26,285 nucleotides of DNA from Bacillota bacterium (GTDB taxonomy: Bacteria; Bacillota; Clostridia; Lachnospirales; Lachnospiraceae). This document shows, in pieces, positions 1 through 7,383 of the stretch. The position numbers and the translations under genes were made by a program. The notes under the pieces are model-generated. The model made no database searches and was not told where the DNA came from. It was given only the letters and a program-made list of their open reading frames with translations. Within the stretch, counting starts at the first letter, position 1. Every line of letters starts with the position of its first letter. The stretch lies in the NCBI GenBank assembly GCA_023398615.1, contig JAEWSD010000151.1, positions 1 through 26,285 on the forward strand, written 5' to 3'.

Positions 1-3000
1 GGTAGGTAACCTCACAATGTGACATCAGCCTGAAAGATACTTCTCCGTTCCCGTCAAAAAACCAGCCGGGAAGCTTCGGCTCAAAGTGCAGGCATAATAC
101 TCCGTTATCACAGGAGAAAATCCTTCCTCCCACAAACATCTCTATCCACATGCTGATCATTTCCGTCGTAGACCCGCTGAGACGTGCCACATATCCCCTT
201 CCGTGAAGACCTGTATTGGGGTTTGCGCCGGAAACAAGAAAAGAGGAATTCTCCAAAATACTTCTCCCGTACCGTTCCGGTTCCAGAAAAGGAATCAGCA
301 CCGAACGTATATCCTCATAAAAAGTATCATATAAACCTGCTTTTAACATTGCCAAAAGGTACTTATATTCCATATGGAGGAAAATGCTCTCTCGTTCAAG
401 CCAGCCCGGAGTAAAAGCGCGGATCCTGCCGTGTTCTGAGGAAAGCTCCTCAATCGGTACCGAAGTCTTATACATGCTAAGCTTCCTGTCATAAAGATCG
501 CTGTTCCTAACATTTACGGACAGGGTTCCCGCCGCTTTTACATCAAGGCCGGCAGCAAGCTTTCTTGCGGGTCCTTCCAGGAAAGCCGGCAAGGGCCTGG
601 CTTCAAACGCTTTTACCCTTACCTTGGGAAGCCCATAATGGCTGATAACAGGCTGCCCGTTGGCATCCTTTACCGTTTCGAATCTGGCGGCGCGGAAGGT
701 AAAATAGGTAGGCACCAGCCCTTTTCCATACTGCTCCGCCCTATGGATTCCTTCCTCCAGATTTAAGGAAAATACCTGAAAGGCCTTCAGTAGCTGCTTT
801 GTTTCCGCCGTCCGCAGGGTTTCATCCATATAAAATCTGGTCGCCTCCCGGTATTCCTCACGTAATGACGTTACCTTATCCCAATAAGAAAAATCCTCCC
901 ATTGCTCCGCTTTGGACCGCAGGACCGCATCCGTTACCTTATCCAGGAACTCGAGCATTATCGCCGGCATCCGTATATCCGCCTCTAAGGCAACCGAAGC
1001 GCATATAAAAGCAATCAGCCTCTTTAATTCAAAGGTTTCCGGCATGCCGCTCCCGAACAGGCCCGGTAATCCGTTCATGGCGTCATTCCAGCCCGGTTTT
1101 CCGCCTTCCATCTCGATCCCCATTCCATAAGGGTCCAGGGATGTAAACTTGACCAGTGCAAGCGAGATAAGCTTTACCATCAGAATGGTTTCAAAAGGCT
1201 TCCCGGATCTGCTTTTAAGCCAGTTCGTGCCGTCCCTGTTAAAATCCCCGCGTTCCAATTTCTCGTCATCGGTAACAACGGCTCCGAATTGCCTGGCCTC
1301 ATTCCCGTAAAGAACATACTTTTCACTTCTTGGAAGAACCCTCGCGGGGCTGTCATAGTAACGGTAGCTCGGATCGCCGAACAGCAGGTCTGTCTTCTTA
1401 TCCGGGTATATCTTCAGATAGCCTTCTATCAGATCCAGGATATAATCCCAATGGTCACTCCAATATCCTTCCTTATGGCCCGCTTCGATATTCTGCGTAC
1501 AGTATCCGAGCAGCATTGCAATAAAACTATCCTCATCGCAGCTAAGCCCGATATGATGACGTGCGATATAATTGGAGATGAGGCCGGGAGTGAACGGTTT
1601 GCTGATGATGTCCTTCAATTGCCCTGTATCTGCTCCGAGCCTCTCCTTAAGTAAACGGTCAACCTCCGCAGTAAGGCAAGACTTTACCATAAAGGTGGAG
1701 GGCCTGACCTCCAACGGATTGTAGCCGTCCATCTGAATCAGGTTAAGAAAGGTCCTGATATTAAAATCCCCGACATCCTTATTGAAAAATACATCATTCC
1801 TCCGGTTCTGACAGACATCACGGTAATTCCCGTTACCCTGCGAATAGTATTCTCCCGCAATGGAAAAGAAATTATAATCCCTCTCCGGATCACCATGCTT
1901 CCTGCTAAAGAGGTGGATTACGGATCGATTCCCTTCCTGATTGAACACGAAAGGATATCCTCCGCGTAAAAAATTGTCCAGGTAGCATTGCTCCAAATAC
2001 CGGTCAAATACGGGAGAAGCGGTATGTGTCCGGATGTCCTCAACCACACTTGCACCGATATCTCCGGCCTGCTTCTCCTTGGCTGACAGGTAACCTTCGG
2101 TACATATGGCTCCCAGCTTATCATTGATCTCATCCGGAGTTCCGGCAAAGCCTGTCAGGGTATCAAACCGCAATTCCCCTCCGGCCGGCAGCACCGCATG
2201 AAACGGAGTGAAGCCGCAGGGGATCTTATTGGCATAGTACATGGGTTTTCGCAGCAGCTCCGGGAACGCAGTCTCCATGAAACCTATGGGATTCACCAGG
2301 GAGCTGTCATATTCGAAGATTACCTCCGGATCATAGATGACAGGCATAACCCGATTGTCCTGTACGGTCAGATAGAAATATCCTCCCTCGATTCCGGACA
2401 CCTCTGCCGAGTCATCACTGGAGGCCCGCAGGGTATAAAACGGTACGCTTCTGTCAATATTTTTAATCTCCGTCCAGCTCTGCAAAAGATTAGACATCTC
2501 TTTATACTGACTGTTCTTTATTCCATAGGGAATGATTTTCGGCAATCCGTCCAGCACATCAACCGCCCTGACTTCCCCGGAAATATTTTTTATGCATACC
2601 CTCCTTACCAATGCTCCATAATCGGCTTCGGGCATAACAAAATATTTCACCGTGATTTTTAACCCGTGCCGCTTATTTATCTCCTCTACCGCAATATCGT
2701 TCCTGCGGATATACAGATTACGAGCAGCACTCTGATCCAGGGTAAAATACGGTTCAAAATACTTGCCGTTCGATTTCACAAAGGTACGGAACCCTTTTAA
2801 CGCCGTATTCTCATAAGCAGTATTGGCCGGATTGAATTCAAGAATCGCATTATCCTTATTATGTATTCCAAAGCTGTTAATCCCCTGTCCCCGGTTGGTA
2901 TAAAACACCCAGAGCGGAATTCCTCTCACGCCGGCAAGCCCCGGCAGAAAGCTTGAGAACGCCGGCAGCTTATCATAGCCCTCAATGACATAGGTATCTC

Positions 3001-3022
3001 CCTGCAAACTGTATTGTCCCAT
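1..3022 (-). CDS. Large GH94/GH149/GH161-like glycoside phosphorylase (3' end outside window)
   Basis: The frame is open from 3022 to the left edge, at least 1,006 residues with no stop in view. I read it as an inverting glycoside phosphorylase, which would cleave a beta-glucoside with inorganic phosphate in the cytosol; no signal peptide is visible. The segment PGWNDAMNG (Asp at about residue 647) matches the W-N-D-G/A-x-N motif that carries the general acid in GH94 enzymes. Near residue 950, LSGSTTEM resembles their phosphate-binding Thr/Ser-Gly-Ser loop. Cellobiose phosphorylases are about 800 residues; the greater length fits the GH149 and GH161 beta-1,3-glucan phosphorylases better, but the substrate cannot be read from sequence. 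ATG 3022 follows GGGG at good spacing; in-frame ATGs at 3034 and 3052 are alternatives. The gene starts 45 bp after the lacI-type gene, so the two are probably cotranscribed. Confidence 0.72.
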   Translation of the reverse strand, partial: MGQYSLQGDTYVIEGYDKLPAFSSFLPGLAGVRGIPLWVFYTNRGQGINSFGIHNKDNAILEFNPANTAYENTALKGFRTFVKSNGKYFEPYFTLDQSAARNLYIRRNDIAVEEINKRHGLKITVKYFVMPEADYGALVRRVCIKNISGEVRAVDVLDGLPKIIPYGIKNSQYKEMSNLLQSWTEIKNIDRSVPFYTLRASSDDSAEVSGIEGGYFYLTVQDNRVMPVIYDPEVIFEYDSSLVNPIGFMETAFPELLRKPMYYANKIPCGFTPFHAVLPAGGELRFDTLTGFAGTPDEINDKLGAICTEGYLSAKEKQAGDIGASVVEDIRTHTASPVFDRYLEQCYLDNFLRGGYPFVFNQEGNRSVIHLFSRKHGDPERDYNFFSIAGEYYSQGNGNYRDVCQNRRNDVFFNKDVGDFNIRTFLNLIQMDGYNPLEVRPSTFMVKSCLTAEVDRLLKERLGADTGQLKDIISKPFTPGLISNYIARHHIGLSCDEDSFIAMLLGYCTQNIEAGHKEGYWSDHWDYILDLIEGYLKIYPDKKTDLLFGDPSYRYYDSPARVLPRSEKYVLYGNEARQFGAVVTDDEKLERGDFNRDGTNWLKSRSGKPFETILMVKLISLALVKFTSLDPYGMGIEMEGGKPGWNDAMNGLPGLFGSGMPETFELKRLIAFICASVALEADIRMPAIMLEFLDKVTDAVLRSKAEQWEDFSYWDKVTSLREEYREATRFYMDETLRTAETKQLLKAFQVFSLNLEEGIHRAEQYGKGLVPTYFTFRAARFETVKDANGQPVISHYGLPKVRVKAFEARPLPAFLEGPARKLAAGLDVKAAGTLSVNVRNSDLYDRKLSMYKTSVPIEELSSEHGRIRAFTPGWLERESIFLHMEYKYLLAMLKAGLYDTFYEDIRSVLIPFLEPERYGRSILENSSFLVSGANPNTGLHGRGYVARLSGSTTEMISMWIEMFVGGRIFSCDNGVLCLHFEPKLPGWFFDGNGEVSFRLMSHCEVTY

Positions 3023-3067
3023 ATTTTTCCCCATTCTTGCGCAGCTTTGCATTGCATAATCAACAAT

Positions 3068-4060
3068 CTATATCCTAACGCTACAAGATTCCCGCAGTAC
3101 CAGTGAGGGAGACAGCCTTGTAATCCTCCCCTGTGCCGGCTCCTCGATCAGGCGGATTAATTCATTCGTGCTCATACCGCCAAGCTCGGTAACCGGACTG
3201 TGAATAGTCGTAAGCGAAGGGGAATAGTAGCAAGCCAGGGTATTGTCATCGAAGCCGATTACGCTTACCTGCAGGGGAACATTTATCCCCGCTTCCGTGA
3301 GTGCACGGATGCATCCCCAAGCCATTTCATCGTTTGCGCAAAAAATCGCATCCGGCAATTCTATTCTCTTTAAAAGCAATACCCGCATCTCGCTGTACGC
3401 AACCGCTTCCTCAAAATATCCCCTTAATATGATGGATTCATCAAGCGGAAGGGAGTATTTCTCCATCACTCCTTTAAAAGCGGCAAATCTGGCTTCGTCA
3501 TCATTATTGACAATTCCATGAACATATCCGATCCGCCGGTGTCCCAGCCGGATCAGATATTCGGCCGCAAGGATCGCACCCTCCGCGTTATCTATCACCA
3601 CACTTGACATGTGTTCTCCGGAGTATTCCCGGTCAATGTAAACAACCGGCATCGTTGACCCCGATATCCTGTTAATATATTCGTCGGACAGTCTTTCATT
3701 CAGGACTATGGCTCCCTCGACCCCTGAGGAGATGATCATACCGTAAATCTCTTCACTCGTATTCTCATTACTTACATAGATATTCAACAGGTATCCCTTC
3801 GATCTGCATGCAATATGAACGGATTGCATGAGCATCTTATAGTAATCTCCCTGTATGCTGGGCAGAAACAGCCCTATGGTATTCTTCCTGTTCGTCTTTA
3901 AGAATTTTGCATTCATATTCGGAACATATCTCATCTTTTCCGCCGCAGCAAGTACCTTCTTACGTGTCTCCGGACTTACTACATCCACATTGTTAAGTAC
4001 GTTAGATACCGTAGAAATAGCCACACCGGATTCCTTTGCCACATCTTTGATCGTTACCAT
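3068..4060 (-). CDS. LacI/GalR-family transcriptional repressor
   Basis: This 330-residue protein has the LacI layout. Residues 1-25 form the helix-turn-helix, with VTIKDVAKESGVAISTVSNV followed by a hinge helix. After that comes a periplasmic-binding-protein-like effector domain with the typical VVIDN and VIGFDD segments near residues 174 and 270. It should be a sugar-responsive repressor. The phosphorylase gene begins 45 bp downstream on the same strand, which makes that enzyme the most likely target. The upstream region carries a strong promoter and two 14-bp palindromes with a central C-R step, so autoregulation is likely. The effector sugar cannot be deduced. Confidence 0.93.
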   Translation of the reverse strand: MVTIKDVAKESGVAISTVSNVLNNVDVVSPETRKKVLAAAEKMRYVPNMNAKFLKTNRKNTIGLFLPSIQGDYYKMLMQSVHIACRSKGYLLNIYVSNENTSEEIYGMIISSGVEGAIVLNERLSDEYINRISGSTMPVVYIDREYSGEHMSSVVIDNAEGAILAAEYLIRLGHRRIGYVHGIVNNDDEARFAAFKGVMEKYSLPLDESIILRGYFEEAVAYSEMRVLLLKRIELPDAIFCANDEMAWGCIRALTEAGINVPLQVSVIGFDDNTLACYYSPSLTTIHSPVTELGGMSTNELIRLIEEPAQGRITRLSPSLVLRESCSVRI

Positions 4061-4132
4061 TCTTTTTCTCCATTAAATAGTCAATTTTCCTGCAATACGT
4101 TCTGTAACTGTGAATGCATTACTTTTAACTGT

Positions 4133-4161
4133 ATTATACACTTAACCTGATACAACATCAA
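4133..4161 (-). promoter_or_regulatory. Promoter of the lacI-phosphorylase unit
   Basis: Read on the minus strand, the -35 box TTGATG (4156-4161) and the perfect -10 box TATAAT (4133-4138) are separated by 17 bp. Transcription would start near 4126, about 65 nt before the lacI ATG. An operator-like palindrome lies immediately upstream of the -35 box. Confidence 0.75.
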
Positions 4162-4165
4162 TAGA

Positions 4166-4179
4166 TAAAAACATTTTTA
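4166..4179. promoter_or_regulatory. Operator-like palindrome 1
   Basis: TAAAAACATTTTTA is a 14-bp dyad, with flanking A/T extending the match to 16 bp. It sits 5 bp upstream of the lacI -35 box. It differs at a single base from the perfect palindrome at 4321-4334. The central C-R step is typical of LacI-family sites, so the adjacent LacI protein is the expected ligand; this is inference. Confidence 0.6.
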
Positions 4180-4227
4180 TTACTTTTTTTCTGATAATAT
4201 TTATATATTTTAACCATATTCCATTAT

Positions 4228-4256
4228 TTTATAAGACTAATTTTGTAAATTGTCAT
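4228..4256 (-). promoter_or_regulatory. Possible second upstream promoter
   Basis: On the minus strand, ATGACA (4251-4256) and TATAAA (4228-4233) are spaced 17 bp apart, each one mismatch from consensus. In such AT-rich DNA chance matches are common, so this is tentative. Confidence 0.35.
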
Positions 4257-4320
4257 GAAATTATTAGCAATATTAAAAAATTATTGACATTTTAATTGGT
4301 TTTATAGTAATAATTATTAT

Positions 4321-4334
4321 TAAAAACGTTTTTA
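4321..4334. promoter_or_regulatory. Operator-like palindrome 2
   Basis: TAAAAACGTTTTTA is a perfect 14-bp palindrome with a central CG, the classic LacI/GalR-type operator form. Its centre lies 155 bp from that of palindrome 1, close to an integral number of helical turns (about 14.8), so a looped repressor complex is conceivable. Confidence 0.6.
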
Positions 4335-4351
4335 TTTGTTGGATAATATTA

Positions 4352-4398
4352 CTGCAGGATATTTTCCTTCCTCATTGGAAGATCAAGCTACCCTGCAG
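4352..4398. repeat. Nested inverted repeat after the flavodiiron gene
   Basis: The outer arms CTGCAGG (4352-4358) and CCTGCAG (4392-4398) enclose an inner stem CTTCC/GGAAG with a five-base loop (4367-4381). It starts 8 bp beyond the flavodiiron stop codon. No T-run follows on the minus strand, so it is not a canonical intrinsic terminator, though it may still end or stabilise that transcript. Confidence 0.4.
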
Positions 4399-4405
4399 CA
4401 GTGTT

Positions 4406-5632
4406 TTATCCGGGTAAATTAAGTTCTTTTATTTGTTGAACCAGTGCACGGACACGTTCGCCTATCACCTGCAAATCCGTATCGCGCGGTGTTCCTGCAA
4501 ATTCTACCGGCTCCAGGAATTCCCAATTCATTCCGAGTCTTGTCATGATTTCATCCAGATCTCTCTGGGCGCCTCCCGACCATCCAAAGGAACCAAACCG
4601 GAAAGCCTTCCGGTTAAACACCCTTTTCTTCCCTAACTCTTCCAGAATAGCAGCCATCGGCGGGAACATTTTATACTCATAGGTAGGCATGGCAAGAATA
4701 ATTCCTGTTGAAGTCCAGGCTGATGCAAGAATGGAGCCCCAGGAAGTCTGCGGAACCTGATGCACATGTACGGTAATACCTTCACTTTCCAGAACGGAAA
4801 TCGCATGCTGCACCGCTATTTGGGTCATTCCGTACATGGAGCCCCAGATCAGGGTGATTTCTTTCCTGGCCGGACCTTTCTGATAATCCGCATAATCGGA
4901 ATATGCCTGCATTATAATCTCAGGATTACGGTATATCAATCCATGTCCGGGCGCAACCATTTTTACCGGCAAGGCCCGGCATTTATTGACGGCATTTTTC
5001 ACCTGCGGAGAAAAGGTTCCCAATACATTGGAAAAATATCTGATGGTTTCCTTCTCATATAATGCATATTCCTCCTGGCTCAGCATATCCGCATAGTTCG
5101 TCGTCGTCGTTTTTCCAAAGGAACCGAAGGCATCACAGGAAAAAAGGGTTCCGGTTAACGTATCAAAAGTCGCAATGGTATCCGGCCAATGTACATTCGG
5201 TATCTCGGTAAAGCTTAAAATATGTCCGTTCCCCAAATCCAGCGTATCTCCTTCCGATACCGCCGTTATGTTCTCTGTCTGCCCATAGAAGGAATACAGC
5301 AGGTTTTTTGCCATCGTGCTGCAATAGATCTTTACATCCGGTTTTATTCTTTTAAAAGCGTCGATCCAGCCGGAGTGGTCCGGCTCCATATGATTTACAA
5401 TCAGGTATTCTACTGATTCCGGCTCAACGTCAATCTCCCTTAAAAGAGCAATTAGGGTCTCCGGAGCACCGTCCCAGCCGATTACACCGTCTATGATTGC
5501 AGTCTTCTCGCCTTTTATGATGTAGGAATTTATGCTTACGCCCTCCGGTATCTCCCAAAATCCTTCGAATAAAATATTTTCAACGTTGATTGTAAGCTGA
5601 TAGGTATCCTGTGCAATATTACGATCCAGCAT
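4406..5632 (-). CDS. fprA: Flavodiiron protein (FprA-type A flavoprotein, O2/NO reductase)
   Basis: This protein should reduce O2 to water (or NO to N2O) in the cytosol, typically with electrons from rubredoxin. The N-terminal metallo-beta-lactamase domain carries the diiron ligand motif H81-x-E83-x-D85-H86, with further His/Asp ligands in VHWPDT, SCDAFG and APGHGL. The C-terminal flavodoxin domain begins near residue 258 with WGSMYGMTQ, an FMN phosphate loop. ATG 5632 follows AGGAGG at good spacing; an in-frame ATG at 5671 would add 13 residues but has no ribosome binding site. The resulting 408 residues match the family. A rubredoxin gene lies 3 kb away at 8493. A TTGCTA/TAGACT pair upstream is only a weak promoter candidate. 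Confidence 0.96.
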   Translation of the reverse strand: MLDRNIAQDTYQLTINVENILFEGFWEIPEGVSINSYIIKGEKTAIIDGVIGWDGAPETLIALLREIDVEPESVEYLIVNHMEPDHSGWIDAFKRIKPDVKIYCSTMAKNLLYSFYGQTENITAVSEGDTLDLGNGHILSFTEIPNVHWPDTIATFDTLTGTLFSCDAFGSFGKTTTTNYADMLSQEEYALYEKETIRYFSNVLGTFSPQVKNAVNKCRALPVKMVAPGHGLIYRNPEIIMQAYSDYADYQKGPARKEITLIWGSMYGMTQIAVQHAISVLESEGITVHVHQVPQTSWGSILASAWTSTGIILAMPTYEYKMFPPMAAILEELGKKRVFNRKAFRFGSFGWSGGAQRDLDEIMTRLGMNWEFLEPVEFAGTPRDTDLQVIGERVRALVQQIKELNLPG

Positions 5633-5735
5633 TATGTTTCCTCCTTTTATATTCTTTTCAATGAAATCCATTCATAACTATTTTCATTATTGCATCTAGT
5701 CTATCACATCGGGAGTATTTTTAGCAAGACAGCCG

Positions 5736-5764
5736 TTGTATTTCGAGAAAAAAATTCATATAAT
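5736..5764 (+). promoter_or_regulatory. Promoter of the glutaredoxin-like gene
   Basis: TTGTAT (5736-5741) and a perfect TATAAT (5759-5764) are spaced 17 bp apart, ending 70 bp before the ATG at 5835. The implied leader carries an AACAA/TTGTT dyad around 5770-5788. Confidence 0.65.
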
Positions 5765-5834
5765 AATGTTAACAAAGTTTACTCCTTGTTAGATACTCCA
5801 AGAAAAAAATTAACCAACAAAAGAAGGAATCGTC

Positions 5835-6095
5835 ATGAAAGAAATCACAATGTTTGTCCTCGACAGCTGTCCGTACTGTAAACAGGCATACCGCTATATG
5901 AAGGAATTAACTAAGGAAAATCCCGAATACGCAAAGCTGGATATCAGGATAATCGATGAAGAAAAATACCCGGATATCGCCGAACGATACGATTATTACT
6001 ATGTGCCGGCTTATTATGCAAATCAGCTGAAGCTCCACGAGGGGATTCCGCAAAAGGACATTATACGAGACATATTCGAAAGAGCATTGAAATAA
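5835..6095 (+). CDS. Glutaredoxin-like small thiol-redox protein
   Basis: An 86-residue protein with C12-P-Y-C15, the classical dithiol glutaredoxin active site, at the end of the first beta strand (ITMFVLDS). A VPAYYA segment supplies the conserved cis-proline expected near residue 59. It probably reduces disulfides in the cytosol. Whether it uses glutathione, another low-molecular thiol or a protein reductase is unknown; many clostridia lack glutathione. AGAAGGA lies just before the ATG. It is followed 124 bp later by thioredoxin on the same strand, with a hairpin and a separate candidate promoter between them. Confidence 0.85.
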   Translation: MKEITMFVLDSCPYCKQAYRYMKELTKENPEYAKLDIRIIDEEKYPDIAERYDYYYVPAYYANQLKLHEGIPQKDIIRDIFERALK

Positions 6096-6100
6096 TGCGG

Positions 6101-6132
6101 GTTACTATGAGGCCGTAAGGCTGAATAGTAAC
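6101..6132 (+). terminator. Hairpin after the glutaredoxin-like gene
   Basis: GTTACTAT (6101-6108) pairs perfectly with ATAGTAAC (6125-6132), with an inner GCC/GGC stem capped by GTAA. It starts five bases after the stop codon. The run of T expected of an intrinsic terminator is missing, so it may be a weak terminator or a 3'-end stabiliser. Confidence 0.4.
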
Positions 6133-6145
6133 TAATTGGATGTAT

Positions 6146-6158
6146 GTGACACAGTCAC
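6146..6158. promoter_or_regulatory. CRP-like dyad upstream of trxA
   Basis: GTGAC-ACA-GTCAC is a perfect 13-bp dyad. It contains TGTGA and TCAC half-sites of the CRP type, separated by 5 rather than the usual 6 bp. It abuts the candidate trxA -35 box, and a CRP-family gene lies 475 bp away (6633-7307). Binding is inferred. Confidence 0.4.
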
Positions 6159-6186
6159 TGAAATTAGTAAGGAAAGCAGATAGAAT
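6158..6186 (+). promoter_or_regulatory. Candidate trxA promoter
   Basis: CTGAAA (6158-6163) and TAGAAT (6181-6186) are spaced 17 bp apart and lie 34 bp before the trxA ATG. The -35 match is 4 of 6 and the -10 match 5 of 6. The poor -35 box next to a dyad would fit an activator-dependent promoter. Confidence 0.4.
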
Positions 6187-6219
6187 GTAATCATAAAAAT
6201 CACAGAAGGAGATGTTAGT

Positions 6220-6528
6220 ATGAGTGTACTTAACATAACAAAAGAAAATTTTGAATCGGAAGTTATGGAATCAACCAAAACCGTCCTGCTGGATTTCTGG
6301 GCAACCTGGTGCGGTCCGTGCAAAATGGTTTCTCCCATCGTTGATGAAATTGCGGATGAAGTTACCGAAATAAAGGTCGGTAAGGTAAATGTGGATGAAG
6401 AGCCTGATCTTGCAAGGAACTTTAAAGTCATGTCCATTCCGACCCTGATCGTTTTGGAAAACGGCAAGGTTAAAGGTTCCTCCATCGGTGCACAGCCAAA
6501 GCATAAGATCCTTGAACTTCTGACATAA
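6220..6528 (+). CDS. trxA: Thioredoxin
   Basis: A 102-residue thioredoxin with the canonical W30-C31-G32-P33-C34 active site, the buried Asp25 and a cis-Pro in SIPTL. It reduces cytosolic protein disulfides such as those in ribonucleotide reductase and peroxidases. AGAAGGAG lies 8 bp before the ATG. No thioredoxin reductase gene is in the window. It points toward the CRP-family gene, and a very long hairpin sits between the two. Confidence 0.97.
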   Translation: MSVLNITKENFESEVMESTKTVLLDFWATWCGPCKMVSPIVDEIADEVTEIKVGKVNVDEEPDLARNFKVMSIPTLIVLENGKVKGSSIGAQPKHKILELLT

Positions 6529-6550
6529 CAACGATAGTAATCCAAAAGCA

Positions 6551-6610
6551 TAACCGGCAATACCGGATGGCCTTCGTTTCCTTTGCCAGGCAATCCGGTA
6601 TTGCCGGTTA
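6551..6610. repeat. Long hairpin between trxA and the CRP-family gene
   Basis: Two perfect 18-bp arms (6551-6568 and 6593-6610; the left arm reads TAACCGGCAATACCGGAT) are extended inward by four more pairs after one mismatch. It lies between convergent genes, so a bidirectional terminator is the simplest role. Neither side has a good T-tract: CATATTAA follows on the plus strand and TGCTTTTGG on the minus. The length and perfection would also suit a dispersed intergenic repeat. Confidence 0.6.
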
Positions 6611-6632
6611 CATATTAAATTCTATCACAGTG

Positions 6633-7307
6633 TCAGATTAAGCTCTTTAATTTCTTCCTGTCAATCACCTTAACGCCGCCTCTTGAAAGCTCTACGATGC
6701 CTTCCTCCGCAAAATATTTCAGCATGCGGGAAACCACTTCTCTTGCGCTTCCGACATATTTGGCGATCTGTTCATGGGTCATTTTTATATGATTCGATTT
6801 CGTTCTGGTAATTTCATCGGACAGGAAGATGGCCAGTCTTTTATCAAAGCTCATAAACAGGATTTGCTCCATTGCCCACATAACATCTGAAAACCGGTCG
6901 ATCACCAGCTTCTGGGAGAAGTTCTCAGCATAAATGTTTCCGCTGCACAGCTGCTTATACAGTCCGGGATCCAGAAGTAAAGCATCACACTCCGTTTCCG
7001 CATCAATATGGACTTCAAAGGTAATATTCTGTAATATGCAGGAAGCGGAAAGGATACAGATATCTCCGTCCCGCAGCCGGTATAAGGTGATATCCTTTCC
7101 TTCTTCAGACAGCATGTAAACTCTCAGTTCCCCTTTCTTAATCAGAAGCACACCTACGCAATCACTGTCTCCGTTATGGATGGTAATCCCTTTATGGTAA
7201 TGCACGGGAACTATATTATCAAGCACAAAGCTTTTCTGACTTTCACTTAACTCATCCCAGAATGTAAACACCTGGGAAATATATTTTATATCATTATCAT
7301 TAACCAT
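6633..7307 (-). CDS. CRP/FNR-family transcriptional regulator
   Basis: A 224-residue protein with an N-terminal cyclic-nucleotide-binding-type beta roll (about 15-120), a long dimerisation helix (about 130-160) and a C-terminal winged helix. The recognition helix GSAREVVSRML keeps Arg189, Glu190 and Arg194 in the same spacing as E. coli CRP Arg180, Glu181 and Arg185, which read the GTGA core. Five cysteines are present, but they do not form the N-terminal FNR iron-sulfur cluster pattern, so the ligand is unknown. No good ribosome binding site precedes the ATG (GGGGG is too distant), so the start is less certain. The neighbours suggest control of redox or fermentation genes. Confidence 0.88.
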   Translation of the reverse strand: MVNDNDIKYISQVFTFWDELSESQKSFVLDNIVPVHYHKGITIHNGDSDCVGVLLIKKGELRVYMLSEEGKDITLYRLRDGDICILSASCILQNITFEVHIDAETECDALLLDPGLYKQLCSGNIYAENFSQKLVIDRFSDVMWAMEQILFMSFDKRLAIFLSDEITRTKSNHIKMTHEQIAKYVGSAREVVSRMLKYFAEEGIVELSRGGVKVIDRKKLKSLI

Positions 7308-7383
7308 TCTATCAATCCAGTCTTTCCCCCTTGGATCAATTCTTCCGGGTTATGCCATAGCATACGGAATATTCAATACAGGT

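Larger units (their letters stand above)
4061..4405. other. AT-rich intergenic region, lacI side
   Basis: This 345-bp stretch separates the lacI-type gene from the 3' end of the flavodiiron gene, both on the minus strand. It holds a strong minus-strand promoter, a weaker upstream one, two operator-like palindromes and an imperfect inverted repeat, each listed separately. No credible protein-coding frame was seen. Confidence 0.7.

Noticed and set aside
2198..2662. 154-codon open frame on the plus strand
   Set aside because: It is antisense to the phosphorylase gene, has no ribosome binding site, and its translation shows no domain; the minus-strand reading carries the family motifs.
4284..4313. 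Plus-strand promoter with TTGACA at 4284
   Set aside because: No acceptable -10 box lies at 16-18 bp and no plus-strand gene follows; kept only as a speculative finding.
6132..6593. 153-codon open frame on the minus strand across trxA
   Set aside because: It is the complement of thioredoxin and its flanks; the plus strand encodes an unmistakable W-C-G-P-C thioredoxin with a good ribosome binding site.
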